DNA of 33,852 bases from Methanobacterium sp. UBA353 (lineage in GTDB: Archaea > Methanobacteriota > Methanobacteria > Methanobacteriales > Methanobacteriaceae): positions 1 to 33,852 of the forward strand of contig DALO01000012.1 of assembly GCA_002496805.1 (NCBI GenBank). Reading direction: 5' to 3'. The notes under the pieces are model-generated. The model saw only the letters and a program-made list of their open reading frames with translations. It made no database searches and was not told the origin of the DNA. Position 1 is the stretch's first letter; the number at the start of each line of letters is the position of its first letter. Below are positions 14,850 to 23,318 of the stretch, piece after piece. The position numbers and the translations under genes were made by a program.

Positions 14850-15512
14850 ATGGAAATTTTTGAAAAACTAAAAATTAAACCCAACAATCCGTATATTTAC
14901 CAGTTGGCATTTCTCCATGAATCCTATTCCAACGAAAACAACCTCACGGAATGTTATGAAAGGCTGGAATTTTTAGGTGATGCTGTTCTTGATCTGGTTG
15001 TTTCTGAATATCTGTACAACAGCAATACTGACCTAACTGAAGGAGAATTAACTCGTCAACGTTCAAATTATGTGTGTAAACAGGCACTGCACACCTATTC
15101 TACAGAGTTAGGATTCCATCAATATATTAAATTAGGCAATGGCATGGAATTGACCAGAAGGGAAATAGATTCAATTAAGAGTGATGTGTTTGAATCTTTC
15201 ATTGGCGCTTTATATCTGGACCAAGACTTGGATACTGTGAAAAAATTTCTCTCTCATACAGTGATCCCCCACATAAAAAGGGGGGATGTTTTTTTCTGTG
15301 ATTATAAATCAGAATTAAAACAATTATGTGACCAAGATGGCCATAGTATTACCTACAAGCTAATTAAGGAGGAAGGAAAACCACATAATAAAACCTTCCA
15401 GATGGCGTGTGTAATAGATGGGAAACCCCAAGGCACTGGTCTTGGAGGTAGTAAAAAAGAGGCAGAACAAAATGCCTCTCGAATGGCTTTAGATAATCTT
15501 TCAAATCCATAA
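14850..15512 (+). CDS. rnc: Ribonuclease III
   Basis: From ATG 14850 the product is 220 aa, the normal size of bacterial RNase III. The signature ERLEFLGDAVLD is at 37-48 (catalytic Glu40 and Asp44) and the second acidic pair is in SDVFESFIGA (Asp112, Glu115). A double-stranded-RNA-binding domain follows (YKSELKQLCDQDG through GGSKKEAEQNASRMALDNL). It should cut double-stranded RNA as a homodimer. The in-frame extension to 14727 has a hydrophobic, Ile/Tyr-rich sequence unlike any RNase III, and the TATA box lies inside it, so it is excluded. Most archaea lack this enzyme and process rRNA with the splicing endonuclease, so transfer from bacteria is likely; targets here are unknown. Confidence 0.93.
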   Translation: MEIFEKLKIKPNNPYIYQLAFLHESYSNENNLTECYERLEFLGDAVLDLVVSEYLYNSNTDLTEGELTRQRSNYVCKQALHTYSTELGFHQYIKLGNGMELTRREIDSIKSDVFESFIGALYLDQDLDTVKKFLSHTVIPHIKRGDVFFCDYKSELKQLCDQDGHSITYKLIKEEGKPHNKTFQMACVIDGKPQGTGLGGSKKEAEQNASRMALDNLSNP

Positions 15513-15627
15513 ATAATTTTTTAAAAAAAAACAGCAATGATTAAATTAATTATCTTATAAAAACAAATAATACAAATGTCAATGGGAATATGGGTTTACT
15601 ATTATAAATTGTCAATGTGGTGATGAA

Positions 15628-15870
15628 ATGGAAAATAAAATAAAAATCTCAAATGATAGTGATGGAAATAAGGTTTGTAAATTTGAAGACGAAAAAATTT
15701 CAGTCACTATAGTCCTTAAAAAAGACTATTCAGATGTAGCAACCAAACTTAGAGATGTGGACATTCTTAAAGATATTGAAAAAGCATTAGAATCTGTTAA
15801 AACCACTAATGAGTTTAAAGAACTTGTGGATAGCTATGGATATCTAAATATGGAGAGAATTGAAGGTTAA
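15628..15870 (+). CDS. Small hypothetical protein, 80 aa
   Basis: ATG 15628 follows GGTGAT, a match to the 16S 3' end. The sequence is hydrophilic: an N-terminal beta-rich part (NKVCKFEDEKISVTIVLKK) and a helical C-terminal half (DVDILKDIEKALESVKTTNEFKELV). No signal, membrane segment or known motif. It lies 115 bp after the RNase III gene in the same direction and could be co-transcribed. Function unknown. Confidence 0.6.
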   Translation: MENKIKISNDSDGNKVCKFEDEKISVTIVLKKDYSDVATKLRDVDILKDIEKALESVKTTNEFKELVDSYGYLNMERIEG

Positions 15871-16277
15871 TTAAGATAGTATTTAATTAAAATCGTTAAA
15901 AAAAAATATCAATTAGCATTGTTTGCTAGTTATAACTTATAATTAAAATAAAAAAAACACAGATAAACACATTCCATTCTGTAAATTATCATTGGCCTGT
16001 GATCTAATGGTAACATAGACGAATACTTAATGCATTCTTCTTAATCTGCCTAAAACTATTTTTTTTTATTTATATTGAAGATCTATAATCTAGTTTCTAG
16101 TTTACTAGTAATTTGTATAAGATCTAGGGATTTGAACCGTTGATTAAAATCCATCTGGCTGTCTAGATTAAGAGTATGTTTTATATAAAGAGTATTATAC
16201 TAATCATGGAGAATAAAGATGTCTAGATATATTTTTAATCCACTTATCTAAATATCCAGCTTGGAGAGTTATTAATC
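15871..16277. other. Spacer with nested inverted repeat and cofH promoter
   Basis: No protein gene. ATCTAG (16122-16127) pairs with CTAGAT (16163-16168), and GGATTT (16128-16133) with AAATCC (16147-16152), a nested hairpin whose minus strand contains GGTTCAAATCC, the hallmark of a tRNA T arm. The rest of a tRNA is absent. A stretch at 15993-16020 on the plus strand (TCTAATGGTA) resembles a D arm but is on the opposite strand. TATA TTATATAAAG (16181-16190) probably serves the cofH gene. Confidence 0.4.
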
Positions 16278-17330
16278 ATGATGGAAAATATTTATCAAAA
16301 TTCTCTTGACGGGCAGATAACCAGAGAAGACGCTATGAAACTAGTTGAATCAAATCATTTCCAGTTATTTGACACTGCTGACAAGTTGAGGCAGGAAATA
16401 GTTGGAGAAGAGGTTTCTTTTGTTTTTAACCGAAATATCGATATCACTGATCACTGCATGATCAAATGTAGTTTTTGCTCATTCCGGGACCATATTGGCT
16501 ATGAAATGACCACTGCAGAAATTTTGGAAAGTATAAAAGAGGCGGTGGATCTTGGAGCTACTGAAATATGTCTTTTTGGTGGGGTTATGCCTCATATGGA
16601 TGTTGATTTTTATTGTGACCTTTTTTCTACAATTAAAGATCAGTTTAACATCCACTTGCACAGCATGTCACCTGTGGAAGTTTACCATGCTGCTTTGAAT
16701 TCTCAAATCTCTGTTGAAGATTCTTTATCTATGTTTAAAGATGCTGGCCTGGATACCATGACTGGAGCTTCTGCCGAAATACTGGTGGATAGTGTGAGAG
16801 AGAAACTCTGCCCTAATAAAGTTTCCACCAGCCAATGGGTTGATATAATCAAAAAAGCCCATGAACTTAAGATTCCTACAACATCAACCATTATGTATGG
16901 CAGTATTGAAACTTGGGAAGACCGTATTGAACATTTATTCATACTCAGAGATATCCAGAGAGTTACGAAAGGATTCACTGAACTGGTTCCAATGACCTTC
17001 CTGGGAGAAAACAATGTTATGGGACAAAAATCAAATGGTTCCAGCGGCTTGGATGATCTTAAATTGCATGCTATAGCTCGTATAATCCTTGGAAGAGACT
17101 TACCCCATATTCAAGCATCTTGGATCAAAATTGGAACTCGCATGGCACAAATGGCACTTTGTTGTGGTGCTAATGACTTGGGAGGAACTATGATGGAAGA
17201 TAAAATTTCCACAGCAGCAGGATCATCCCATGGTGAATATCTATCCCGGGACCAAATGCATACTATAATAGAAGCTATTGGACGTGTTCCTTTAGAACGT
17301 AACACGACCTATGAACCAGTATATCATTAA
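16278..17330 (+). CDS. cofH: CofH-type radical SAM enzyme of FO/F420 synthesis
   Basis: The 350-aa protein is a radical SAM enzyme with C-x3-C-x2-C at Cys60, Cys64 and Cys67 (CMIKCSFCSFR), followed by the GG motif FGGVMPHMD. The layout matches the CofH/MqnC/MqnE/CofG group. CofH couples the tyrosine-derived hydroxybenzyl radical to 5-amino-6-ribitylaminouracil, giving the precursor that CofG closes to FO, the chromophore of F420. Methanogens do not make futalosine-pathway menaquinone, so CofH is favoured over MqnE/MqnC. GGAGA lies 11 nt before ATG 16278; ATG 16281 is equally possible. CofG is not in the window. The downstream nudC is 51 bp away and may share the transcript. It may be one of two CofH paralogues, as many Methanobacterium genomes carry more than one. 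Confidence 0.78.
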   Translation: MMENIYQNSLDGQITREDAMKLVESNHFQLFDTADKLRQEIVGEEVSFVFNRNIDITDHCMIKCSFCSFRDHIGYEMTTAEILESIKEAVDLGATEICLFGGVMPHMDVDFYCDLFSTIKDQFNIHLHSMSPVEVYHAALNSQISVEDSLSMFKDAGLDTMTGASAEILVDSVREKLCPNKVSTSQWVDIIKKAHELKIPTTSTIMYGSIETWEDRIEHLFILRDIQRVTKGFTELVPMTFLGENNVMGQKSNGSSGLDDLKLHAIARIILGRDLPHIQASWIKIGTRMAQMALCCGANDLGGTMMEDKISTAAGSSHGEYLSRDQMHTIIEAIGRVPLERNTTYEPVYH

Positions 17331-17381
17331 TTAAAATTAAACCAAATAAGAGTTTATTAAAAAATAAATGAGAAAAAAAAT

Positions 17382-18230
17382 ATGCCCCGAGAAAGTATTT
17401 ATAAACGTTACAAACCATCAAACAGTCCTCATCCAATTAAAAATAGCCCTGCATACTGGTTTATTTTTAAACTCAATGAATTATTAATAGATACCAACAA
17501 TAAACCCCTTAATATTCCTTTCACCAATAACTTGGATGAATTAAATATTTCTCCCATCAGAACTCAGTATATTGGAACACTGGATAGACACTATTGCTAT
17601 TCGGCAGAAGTAATCCCTAAAACTCGTGCTCCTGAAGGAATGGTTTTTAAGACTCTTCGACAATCATATGATGATTTGGATGAAGATATTTATCTTTTAG
17701 CAGGTCGTGCTTTGCAGATCGTTAATTGGGATTCAAATCATCAGTTTTGTGGAAAATGTGGCACACCAACTGAAACTGAGGAGGATGAAATGGCTAAAGT
17801 GTGTCCGGAGTGTGGTTTTTCCAGTCACACTCGACTTTCTCCGGCAGTGATCACTGCCATAATAAAGGATGGTAAACTATTAATGGCAAAACACAACCAT
17901 GCCCCGGGTAAGCGGTATGGTCTTATCGCTGGATTTGTGGAAGCTGGTGAAACCCTGGAGGAAGCTGTTTTAAGAGAAACCGTAGAAGAAGTGGGATTGC
18001 ATGTTAAAAATATTAAATATTTCGGAAGTCAACCCTGGCCTTACCCTAATTCTCTGATGATAGCCTTTACTGCTGAATATGATAGTGGAGAAATAATGGT
18101 CGATGGGAAAGAAATAAGCCATGCAAGATGGTTTAGCCCCCATGAACTTCCAAATATCCCTTCAAGTATCAGTATTGCTGGTGAACTTATTGAATGGTAT
18201 AAAAACAAATATAAAACGAACATTCCATAA
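17382..18230 (+). CDS. nudC: NADH pyrophosphatase (NudC-type Nudix hydrolase)
   Basis: The 282-aa protein has an N-terminal domain, a zinc ribbon (Cys123, Cys126, Cys141, Cys144), then a Nudix box G-x5-E-x7-R-E-x2-E-E-x-G (GFVEAGE through REtVEEVG, 184-206), and the NudC-specific SQPWPYPNSLM motif (216-226). This combination identifies the NADH diphosphatase subfamily that cuts NAD(H) to NMN(H) and AMP and, in bacteria, removes NAD caps from RNA. Length matches bacterial NudC (about 260 aa). ATG 17382 has no clear ribosome binding site. It follows cofH by 51 bp in the same direction. Confidence 0.92.
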   Translation: MPRESIYKRYKPSNSPHPIKNSPAYWFIFKLNELLIDTNNKPLNIPFTNNLDELNISPIRTQYIGTLDRHYCYSAEVIPKTRAPEGMVFKTLRQSYDDLDEDIYLLAGRALQIVNWDSNHQFCGKCGTPTETEEDEMAKVCPECGFSSHTRLSPAVITAIIKDGKLLMAKHNHAPGKRYGLIAGFVEAGETLEEAVLRETVEEVGLHVKNIKYFGSQPWPYPNSLMIAFTAEYDSGEIMVDGKEISHARWFSPHELPNIPSSISIAGELIEWYKNKYKTNIP

Positions 18231-18273
18231 AATAATAAAGAGGAATGTCAATTTTAGATTTTTATAAATGCGG

Positions 18274-18323
18274 CTAATATTATTTTTTCCATGGCATGTG
18301 ACTAATATTATTTTCATGGCATG
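18274..18323. repeat. Imperfect direct repeat, two copies
   Basis: CTAATATTATTTTTTCCATGGCATG (first copy 18274-18298) recurs with a 3-bp deletion at 18302-18323. Both end in ATGGCATG. The repeat lies in the 225-bp spacer before the response regulator gene; it may be a duplicated binding site or slippage product. Confidence 0.7.
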
Positions 18324-18455
18324 AAAAGAGTCAGTATCCTGGAGGCTGCATATGGTGATAAGTACTTATAGAATTATGTTTAAACAAAAATCATGGTAGA
18401 TTAAAATTGGAATATAAGTACAAAAGTTATTTTAAATGAGAAAAATTGTGATATC

Positions 18456-19325
18456 ATGGTAGGGGAAACGATCTTGGTGGTTGAAGATGAAGGGATAAGT
18501 GCCATTGAGATACAAGAGAGTTTAGAATCCTTAGGATACTATGTTCCAGTCATTGCCAAATCAGGAAATGAAGCAATTCAAGAGGCATTTGCCCTTAAAC
18601 CTGACTTGATTCTTATGGATATCACCCTACAGGGAGATATGGATGGTATTGATGCTGCTACTATTATTAAGAGTTTTATGGATATTCCCCTGATCTATTT
18701 AACTGCATTGGATGATGTGGAAACTTTTCAACGGATGATGGATACTAGGGCAACTGCGTATCTTATCAAACCCATTGACGAGGCAACCTTGCGTAATAAT
18801 ATCGAATTGGCATTGAAAAATTATGAAATAACTAGGAAAGAGCTGGAAGAAGAAAAAAAGGCTGGTCTTAAAGATGTTCAGATTTTCATGCGCAGCGCTT
18901 TACCAGAACTCGTGTCAAAAATGCCGGTTACTGAGAGGAGTGTTTTCCTTTCACGTTTCATGAGGCTTTTTGAACAGAATATGAAACCGCTCTTCACGAG
19001 TTTTGCCCGGGAATATAGTCAAACCCCCTATGATGAATTGGATGATGATGAAAAAATGAAAATTTATCTATCCTGGATTTCACAATTATATGAAAATTTA
19101 GGCTTCAAAGTCCAGACCCGTTCCAGAGCTAATCGGGGAGCAATGACTGTTAAAAAATGTTCATGGGCACCCACCAAGCCACATGATATATTTTTATGTT
19201 TGATTTGTCAGAGCATTATGAAACTCACTTATTCCTGGACAAACCTACCTGGAACCGTTGAATCGGAGCCAACAACTGGTATACTGCAATCAGTGTGCAA
19301 GTTTGATTATAATATGGAAAACTAA
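18456..19325 (+). CDS. Response regulator with methanogen output domain
   Basis: Residues 1-120 are a receiver domain: acidic pair Glu10/Asp11, phospho-acceptor Asp55 (LILMDI), Thr in YLTALDD and Lys in YLIKPID. A helical linker (NYEITRKELEEEKKAG) leads to a C-terminal region of about 150 aa without DNA-binding motifs, ending with spaced cysteines in CSWAPTKPHDIFLCLICQSI and VCKFDYNM. That pattern fits the methanogen output domain 1 (MetOD1) found in Methanobacteriales regulators, whose function is not established. ATG 18456 follows GTGAT. A cytoplasmic histidine kinase gene lies 198 bp downstream, so the two probably form a phosphorelay; the output is likely protein- or metal-based, not DNA binding. 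Confidence 0.85.
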   Translation: MVGETILVVEDEGISAIEIQESLESLGYYVPVIAKSGNEAIQEAFALKPDLILMDITLQGDMDGIDAATIIKSFMDIPLIYLTALDDVETFQRMMDTRATAYLIKPIDEATLRNNIELALKNYEITRKELEEEKKAGLKDVQIFMRSALPELVSKMPVTERSVFLSRFMRLFEQNMKPLFTSFAREYSQTPYDELDDDEKMKIYLSWISQLYENLGFKVQTRSRANRGAMTVKKCSWAPTKPHDIFLCLICQSIMKLTYSWTNLPGTVESEPTTGILQSVCKFDYNMEN

Positions 19326-19523
19326 AAATACTTTTTTTAAATTCTTCAGGGCATATTATTACAAAAATCATGAAACACGCAGCTTTTTGTGATATTTATC
19401 ACCAAAAATAGTAGTAATATTTATTTTAATGTGAACCTAATTTTTTATTATAACAATGGCGGTTGATATAATATTTTGTGGTGGTATCCCACTAGCACGT
19501 CATTACGTCTAAAGGGGATAAAG

Positions 19524-20615
19524 ATGGCTGGAAATAACACAGTTTTAAAAGGAAAATTTGACACCAATAAAGAATTAGAAAAGAAAAATAGGCAGTTGAA
19601 AAAAGAAATTGCTCTTAATACCAAGATTTTTTCTATTAGTCCTGATTACATGTTCTTGTTAGGGTTGGATGGGAAAATTGTAGAAGTGTCCAAGTCTGTT
19701 AGAAAACTGCTCGATTCTCAAAATAGGGTAATAAATTGCAAAATTTCACAGATCAAAATAATACACATCAAAGATCTCCATAAATTCATCAAATCCATCA
19801 ATTCTATTCTTAATGGGAAATCCATTGAACCATTCAGATCTATTTTTTTAACCCCTGAAAATGATGAAATACATGTTCTTGTCCGGATATCGCCTGTTGA
19901 GTCTGATGATGAGATAATTGGCATTTTTATAAATGCCACTGATATCACAGATCAGTTATTGCTGGAAGAATCTAAACAGGAATCGACAACGCTCCAAAAA
20001 GCTTTAACTGATAAAGAGATGTTGGTTCGGGAGATTCATCACCGCACGAAAAATAATTTAATGATTATGGCCAGTCTTTTCTCACTAACTTCTGCTGATA
20101 TTGAAGATGAAAATGCTAAGGCCATTTTCAATCAAACACATTCCAGGGTAAAATCCATGGCCTTGATTCACGAAAAATTGTACCGTTCCGATGATCTTAA
20201 ATGCATTAATTTTGGGGACTACATACGCAACTTGGGCCAGGATCTTTCCAACATATTTTTAAGTGAAAACAGCAAGGTGCAGTTGATTATGGATGTTGAA
20301 GACCTAAAAATAAATATTGAGACAGCCATTAATGTAGGTCTTATTTTGAACGAACTTTTAACCAACAGTATCAAATATGCATTTCCAGAAGGAAGAAAAG
20401 GAAATATTTTCATCAATTTTCATCAAACTGACAACCATTATATCATGATTGTTGCCGACGATGGTGTGGGATTGCCTCAAGATTTAGACCTTGAAAATTG
20501 TGATAGTTTAGGATTAAACTTAGTCAGGAATCTAGTAGGGCAAATTGGTGGGGATTTAATAGTTAATCAAGATTTTGGGACTGAAATTACCATATGTTTC
20601 CAGGAAAATGAGTAG
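19524..20615 (+). CDS. Soluble sensor histidine kinase, PAS + HisKA_2
   Basis: ATG 19524 behind GGGGAT is preferred over an in-frame GTG 48 nt upstream, whose extension (WWYPTSTSLRLKG) looks untranslated; this gives 363 aa. A short coiled coil (13-30) leads to a PAS domain (about 35-148), then HisKA_2 with phosphoacceptor His172 or His173 in REIHHRTKNNL and a HATPase domain with N box NELLTNSIKYAFP and G boxes DDGVGLP and SLGLNLV. There is no membrane segment, so it senses a cytoplasmic signal through PAS; the ligand is unknown. The partner is probably the response regulator immediately upstream. Confidence 0.92.
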   Translation: MAGNNTVLKGKFDTNKELEKKNRQLKKEIALNTKIFSISPDYMFLLGLDGKIVEVSKSVRKLLDSQNRVINCKISQIKIIHIKDLHKFIKSINSILNGKSIEPFRSIFLTPENDEIHVLVRISPVESDDEIIGIFINATDITDQLLLEESKQESTTLQKALTDKEMLVREIHHRTKNNLMIMASLFSLTSADIEDENAKAIFNQTHSRVKSMALIHEKLYRSDDLKCINFGDYIRNLGQDLSNIFLSENSKVQLIMDVEDLKINIETAINVGLILNELLTNSIKYAFPEGRKGNIFINFHQTDNHYIMIVADDGVGLPQDLDLENCDSLGLNLVRNLVGQIGGDLIVNQDFGTEITICFQENE

Positions 20616-20738
20616 TTAGCTATGAATTTTTGTTAAAACAATAAATGAAACGTTTTTTTTCCGAATCAAGGGATTTGAATATTTTTAACATTTATTTGTT
20701 GATGGTATGAATATTACTAAGCATTATGAATAGTAACT

Positions 20739-20752
20739 ATAAATTTAAATAT
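20739..20752 (+). promoter_or_regulatory. TATA box of the pseudomurein-binding-repeat gene
   Basis: TATAAATTTAAATA lies about 40 bp before ATG 20789, allowing a transcript start near 20770 and a short leader containing the ribosome binding site GGGGGAT. This argues against initiation at the upstream in-frame ATG 20726, which precedes the TATA box. Confidence 0.5.
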
Positions 20753-20788
20753 TTCCACTTCACATATACATTAACGAAGGGGGATAAC

Positions 20789-23128
20789 ATGATTTTCCAA
20801 AAAAGGAGTATTTTAATTTTAAGCTTATTTTTAATTATTTTTTCTATGGGTAGTGCTGTAGCTGCCAATGATAATTGTGTGAATGATTCTCAGATAGATG
20901 TAGAATTAAATAACTCTTGGAGCACAGCTAACACGATATGCGCTAATTCTACTTCAACTCCCGATAATGAAATTGAATACGAGTTTTCAGAAAATATAAA
21001 CGCTTCGGCAGAACAATTAGATTATTTAAGTGGATGTTGTTCTGTTTTACTCCATGTTCGTGATGGATATGATGTATTCGCTTATAGGAGAGACTCAACC
21101 TATGCAGCCAACCTTTACATTACAGTGACCAGTTGGTATGGTAAAACTGCAGTCAAGGAGTATAAAACAACTAACAGTTATTTTTTCCACACCATCATAA
21201 CCCTTGATGGTTGGATGGTTGGAATTGGCGGAGCAGATGCGCCAGGTGTGGTGCAACAACTGGAACAACTGGCCGGAAATACTGTAGCTTCTGGTAAAAT
21301 AACCTCTTCTACTGTAAATAGCGCTTTAACTCTGGTATCAAAGTTATATGGCATAGGTCATTTCATCATTAAAGCCCCCAATAATGTGGTTGGTTATGCC
21401 ATTGTAAATAGTGGAAGGAGGTCTGGTATTTTTACAATGAGTAATGGCCAATACTTAGCAGTTCCCAACAGTCCCTCCTGTTACCGGAACGGTTTTGTGT
21501 CTACTTCATCTCCAGTGGCCACAACCATGAGTCTGGCATATAATAATCCATGGGGAGTGAATCATCGGAATGTGATAGCGTACGAATATGTAAAAACTTC
21601 TGATCTATTCAATAATATTATCAAAATTAATGTTTACGCTTCAAAAAGCTTAAGATCAGATAATATTATTTACAGAGGCAAATTTATAAGTGGATCATCG
21701 CTACCTACTACTCCTTCCAAAAGATACATTGGTCAAGTAGTCAAGACAGTTACCCTTCCAACAACCCAGATTGGCTATGAAAACATGATTTACACCTACA
21801 GTGAAATCTTAGATAACTACAGCACCACCAACACGTTACCGGGAAGTGTTGGTGTTGATCCGTGGATGGTTACTGTGGGAGATGTAATAAAAGCAGCAGA
21901 ATATGTTAAAAATTATGTTGAAATTAATCATAAATTGCCATCTTCTGTTACTGTAAACGGTTTGGGGATAAACATGCCCACATTCCTTAAAATATTAACA
22001 AGTAGTATACTCCAAATCAACAATAACCAATTAAATTCTCTGATTAACCCTAAAAATTATGGTACTGCACCAGCACCCACTGATAATATGAATAGTGGTG
22101 AGATGTCTTTAGAAGAATATATTTTCATTGCACAAAATGTTAAAAAATTCATGGAAAATAAAGGCAGAGCACCTAACATAGCTCCAGACACAAATTTGGG
22201 CCCCTACATAACCAGTTTAGGACCTAAATTTAGTTATCAAAATATGATCTACACGTATAGCAAAATCTTAGACATCTATAAAAAAACTGGGAAACTGCCA
22301 GCAACCATTGATGTTAAACCATGGAAAATTATCACTACCCCCCAAAGCACTTCAGTCACCCTTGAACAAACATTAATTGCTGCACAATGGGTTAAAGATT
22401 ATGTAGAAACCAACCAAAAACTACCCCCGTATGTTACCATTAACAATAAAGACTTTAATTTACCATCCTTCCTTAAGCTCCTAACCACCGTCGTTCAAAA
22501 AATCAATAGAAATGACTTCACACCCACAAAACTCACCAACACTTACCAAAACCCCACCGCACCCCAAGACACAATAACCACTGGGCAAATGACAAAAACA
22601 ACCTACATAGAAATCGCAGGACTAATACAAAGATACATGGACCGCAACCTAAAAGCACCCAACTACTCCACCAAAACAGGACTAGGAACCTACTGGGGAT
22701 ACCACAACATTATCTACACCTACAGCAAAATCTTAGACACCTACAGCAAAAATAAGCAATTACCCGTTTCTATAGGAGTTAGTCCGCTAATTCGTCCGGT
22801 TACTGTTAAAGAAGTCGTGCTAGCAGCAGTGCAAGTGAAAAAATATATTGACATTAATCATCAGCTACCTTCTTCAGTATTTATTGGTGGAAAAAACATT
22901 AACATGCCCTCTTTCCTAAAACTATTAATCACCAGTGTACTCCAAATCAACAACAAAGACTTAAATACCTTGATTAAGGTTCAATTTTTTAATGCTCCCT
23001 CTCAATCACAAGATCAGCTGAAAACAAGGAACATGCTTAAAAATGAGTATATTGCAATCGCCAAAAAAGTTGATAGATACATGGATAGAAACGGTAATGC
23101 ACCAGGCTATGCAACTGCCCTAGCATAA
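20789..23128 (+). CDS. Secreted pseudomurein-binding-repeat protein, possible Ntn-hydrolase domain
   Basis: ATG 20789 follows GGGGGAT; 779 aa. A signal peptide ends near VAAN (residues 1-27). Residues 80-330 form a globular domain starting SGCCSVLLHVRDGYDVFAYRRD; a Cys after Gly, followed about 17 residues later by R-R-D, recalls cysteine N-terminal-nucleophile hydrolases (choloylglycine hydrolase or C45 acyltransferase type), with GWMVGIGGAD and LAVPNSPSCYR further on. This is pattern-based. The C-terminal part is three long units of about 130 aa, each with an IYTYSKILDxYxxxxxLP pseudomurein-binding-type repeat and a partner repeat (VKxYVExNxKLPSSV). The repeats should tether the protein to the wall. 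A peptidase or amidase role in wall turnover is inferred. The stretch 22500-22745 is much richer in A and C than the rest, suggesting repeat exchange. Confidence 0.82.
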   Translation: MIFQKRSILILSLFLIIFSMGSAVAANDNCVNDSQIDVELNNSWSTANTICANSTSTPDNEIEYEFSENINASAEQLDYLSGCCSVLLHVRDGYDVFAYRRDSTYAANLYITVTSWYGKTAVKEYKTTNSYFFHTIITLDGWMVGIGGADAPGVVQQLEQLAGNTVASGKITSSTVNSALTLVSKLYGIGHFIIKAPNNVVGYAIVNSGRRSGIFTMSNGQYLAVPNSPSCYRNGFVSTSSPVATTMSLAYNNPWGVNHRNVIAYEYVKTSDLFNNIIKINVYASKSLRSDNIIYRGKFISGSSLPTTPSKRYIGQVVKTVTLPTTQIGYENMIYTYSEILDNYSTTNTLPGSVGVDPWMVTVGDVIKAAEYVKNYVEINHKLPSSVTVNGLGINMPTFLKILTSSILQINNNQLNSLINPKNYGTAPAPTDNMNSGEMSLEEYIFIAQNVKKFMENKGRAPNIAPDTNLGPYITSLGPKFSYQNMIYTYSKILDIYKKTGKLPATIDVKPWKIITTPQSTSVTLEQTLIAAQWVKDYVETNQKLPPYVTINNKDFNLPSFLKLLTTVVQKINRNDFTPTKLTNTYQNPTAPQDTITTGQMTKTTYIEIAGLIQRYMDRNLKAPNYSTKTGLGTYWGYHNIIYTYSKILDTYSKNKQLPVSIGVSPLIRPVTVKEVVLAAVQVKKYIDINHQLPSSVFIGGKNINMPSFLKLLITSVLQINNKDLNTLIKVQFFNAPSQSQDQLKTRNMLKNEYIAIAKKVDRYMDRNGNAPGYATALA

Positions 23129-23318
23129 TAACTAAAGATAAATCTAAAAATTACCTAAAAATAATACATTAAATCAAAAACAGTCCTACTACTCCATTAT
23201 ATTTTGATTAAAAAATTATTTTCTATTTTTTTAAAATACATTGTCATGTTTATGGTGTTAGTTAGTTTAATAAATCATAAAATTAAAATATTCCTGAGAA
23301 CTTGAAAGAGGGATAATT

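Noticed and set aside
15993..16050. tRNA gene on the plus strand (D-arm-like TCTAATGGTA)
   Set aside because: No T arm, no closing acceptor stem and no anticodon arm can be drawn within 75-90 nt.
16278..17330. MqnE/MqnC menaquinone enzyme
   Set aside because: Same radical SAM group, but methanogens make F420 and not futalosine-pathway menaquinone, so CofH is the better call.
18321..18371. 16-codon frame MKRVSILEAAYGDKYL
   Set aside because: Too short to support and overlaps the end of the direct repeat; could be a chance frame.
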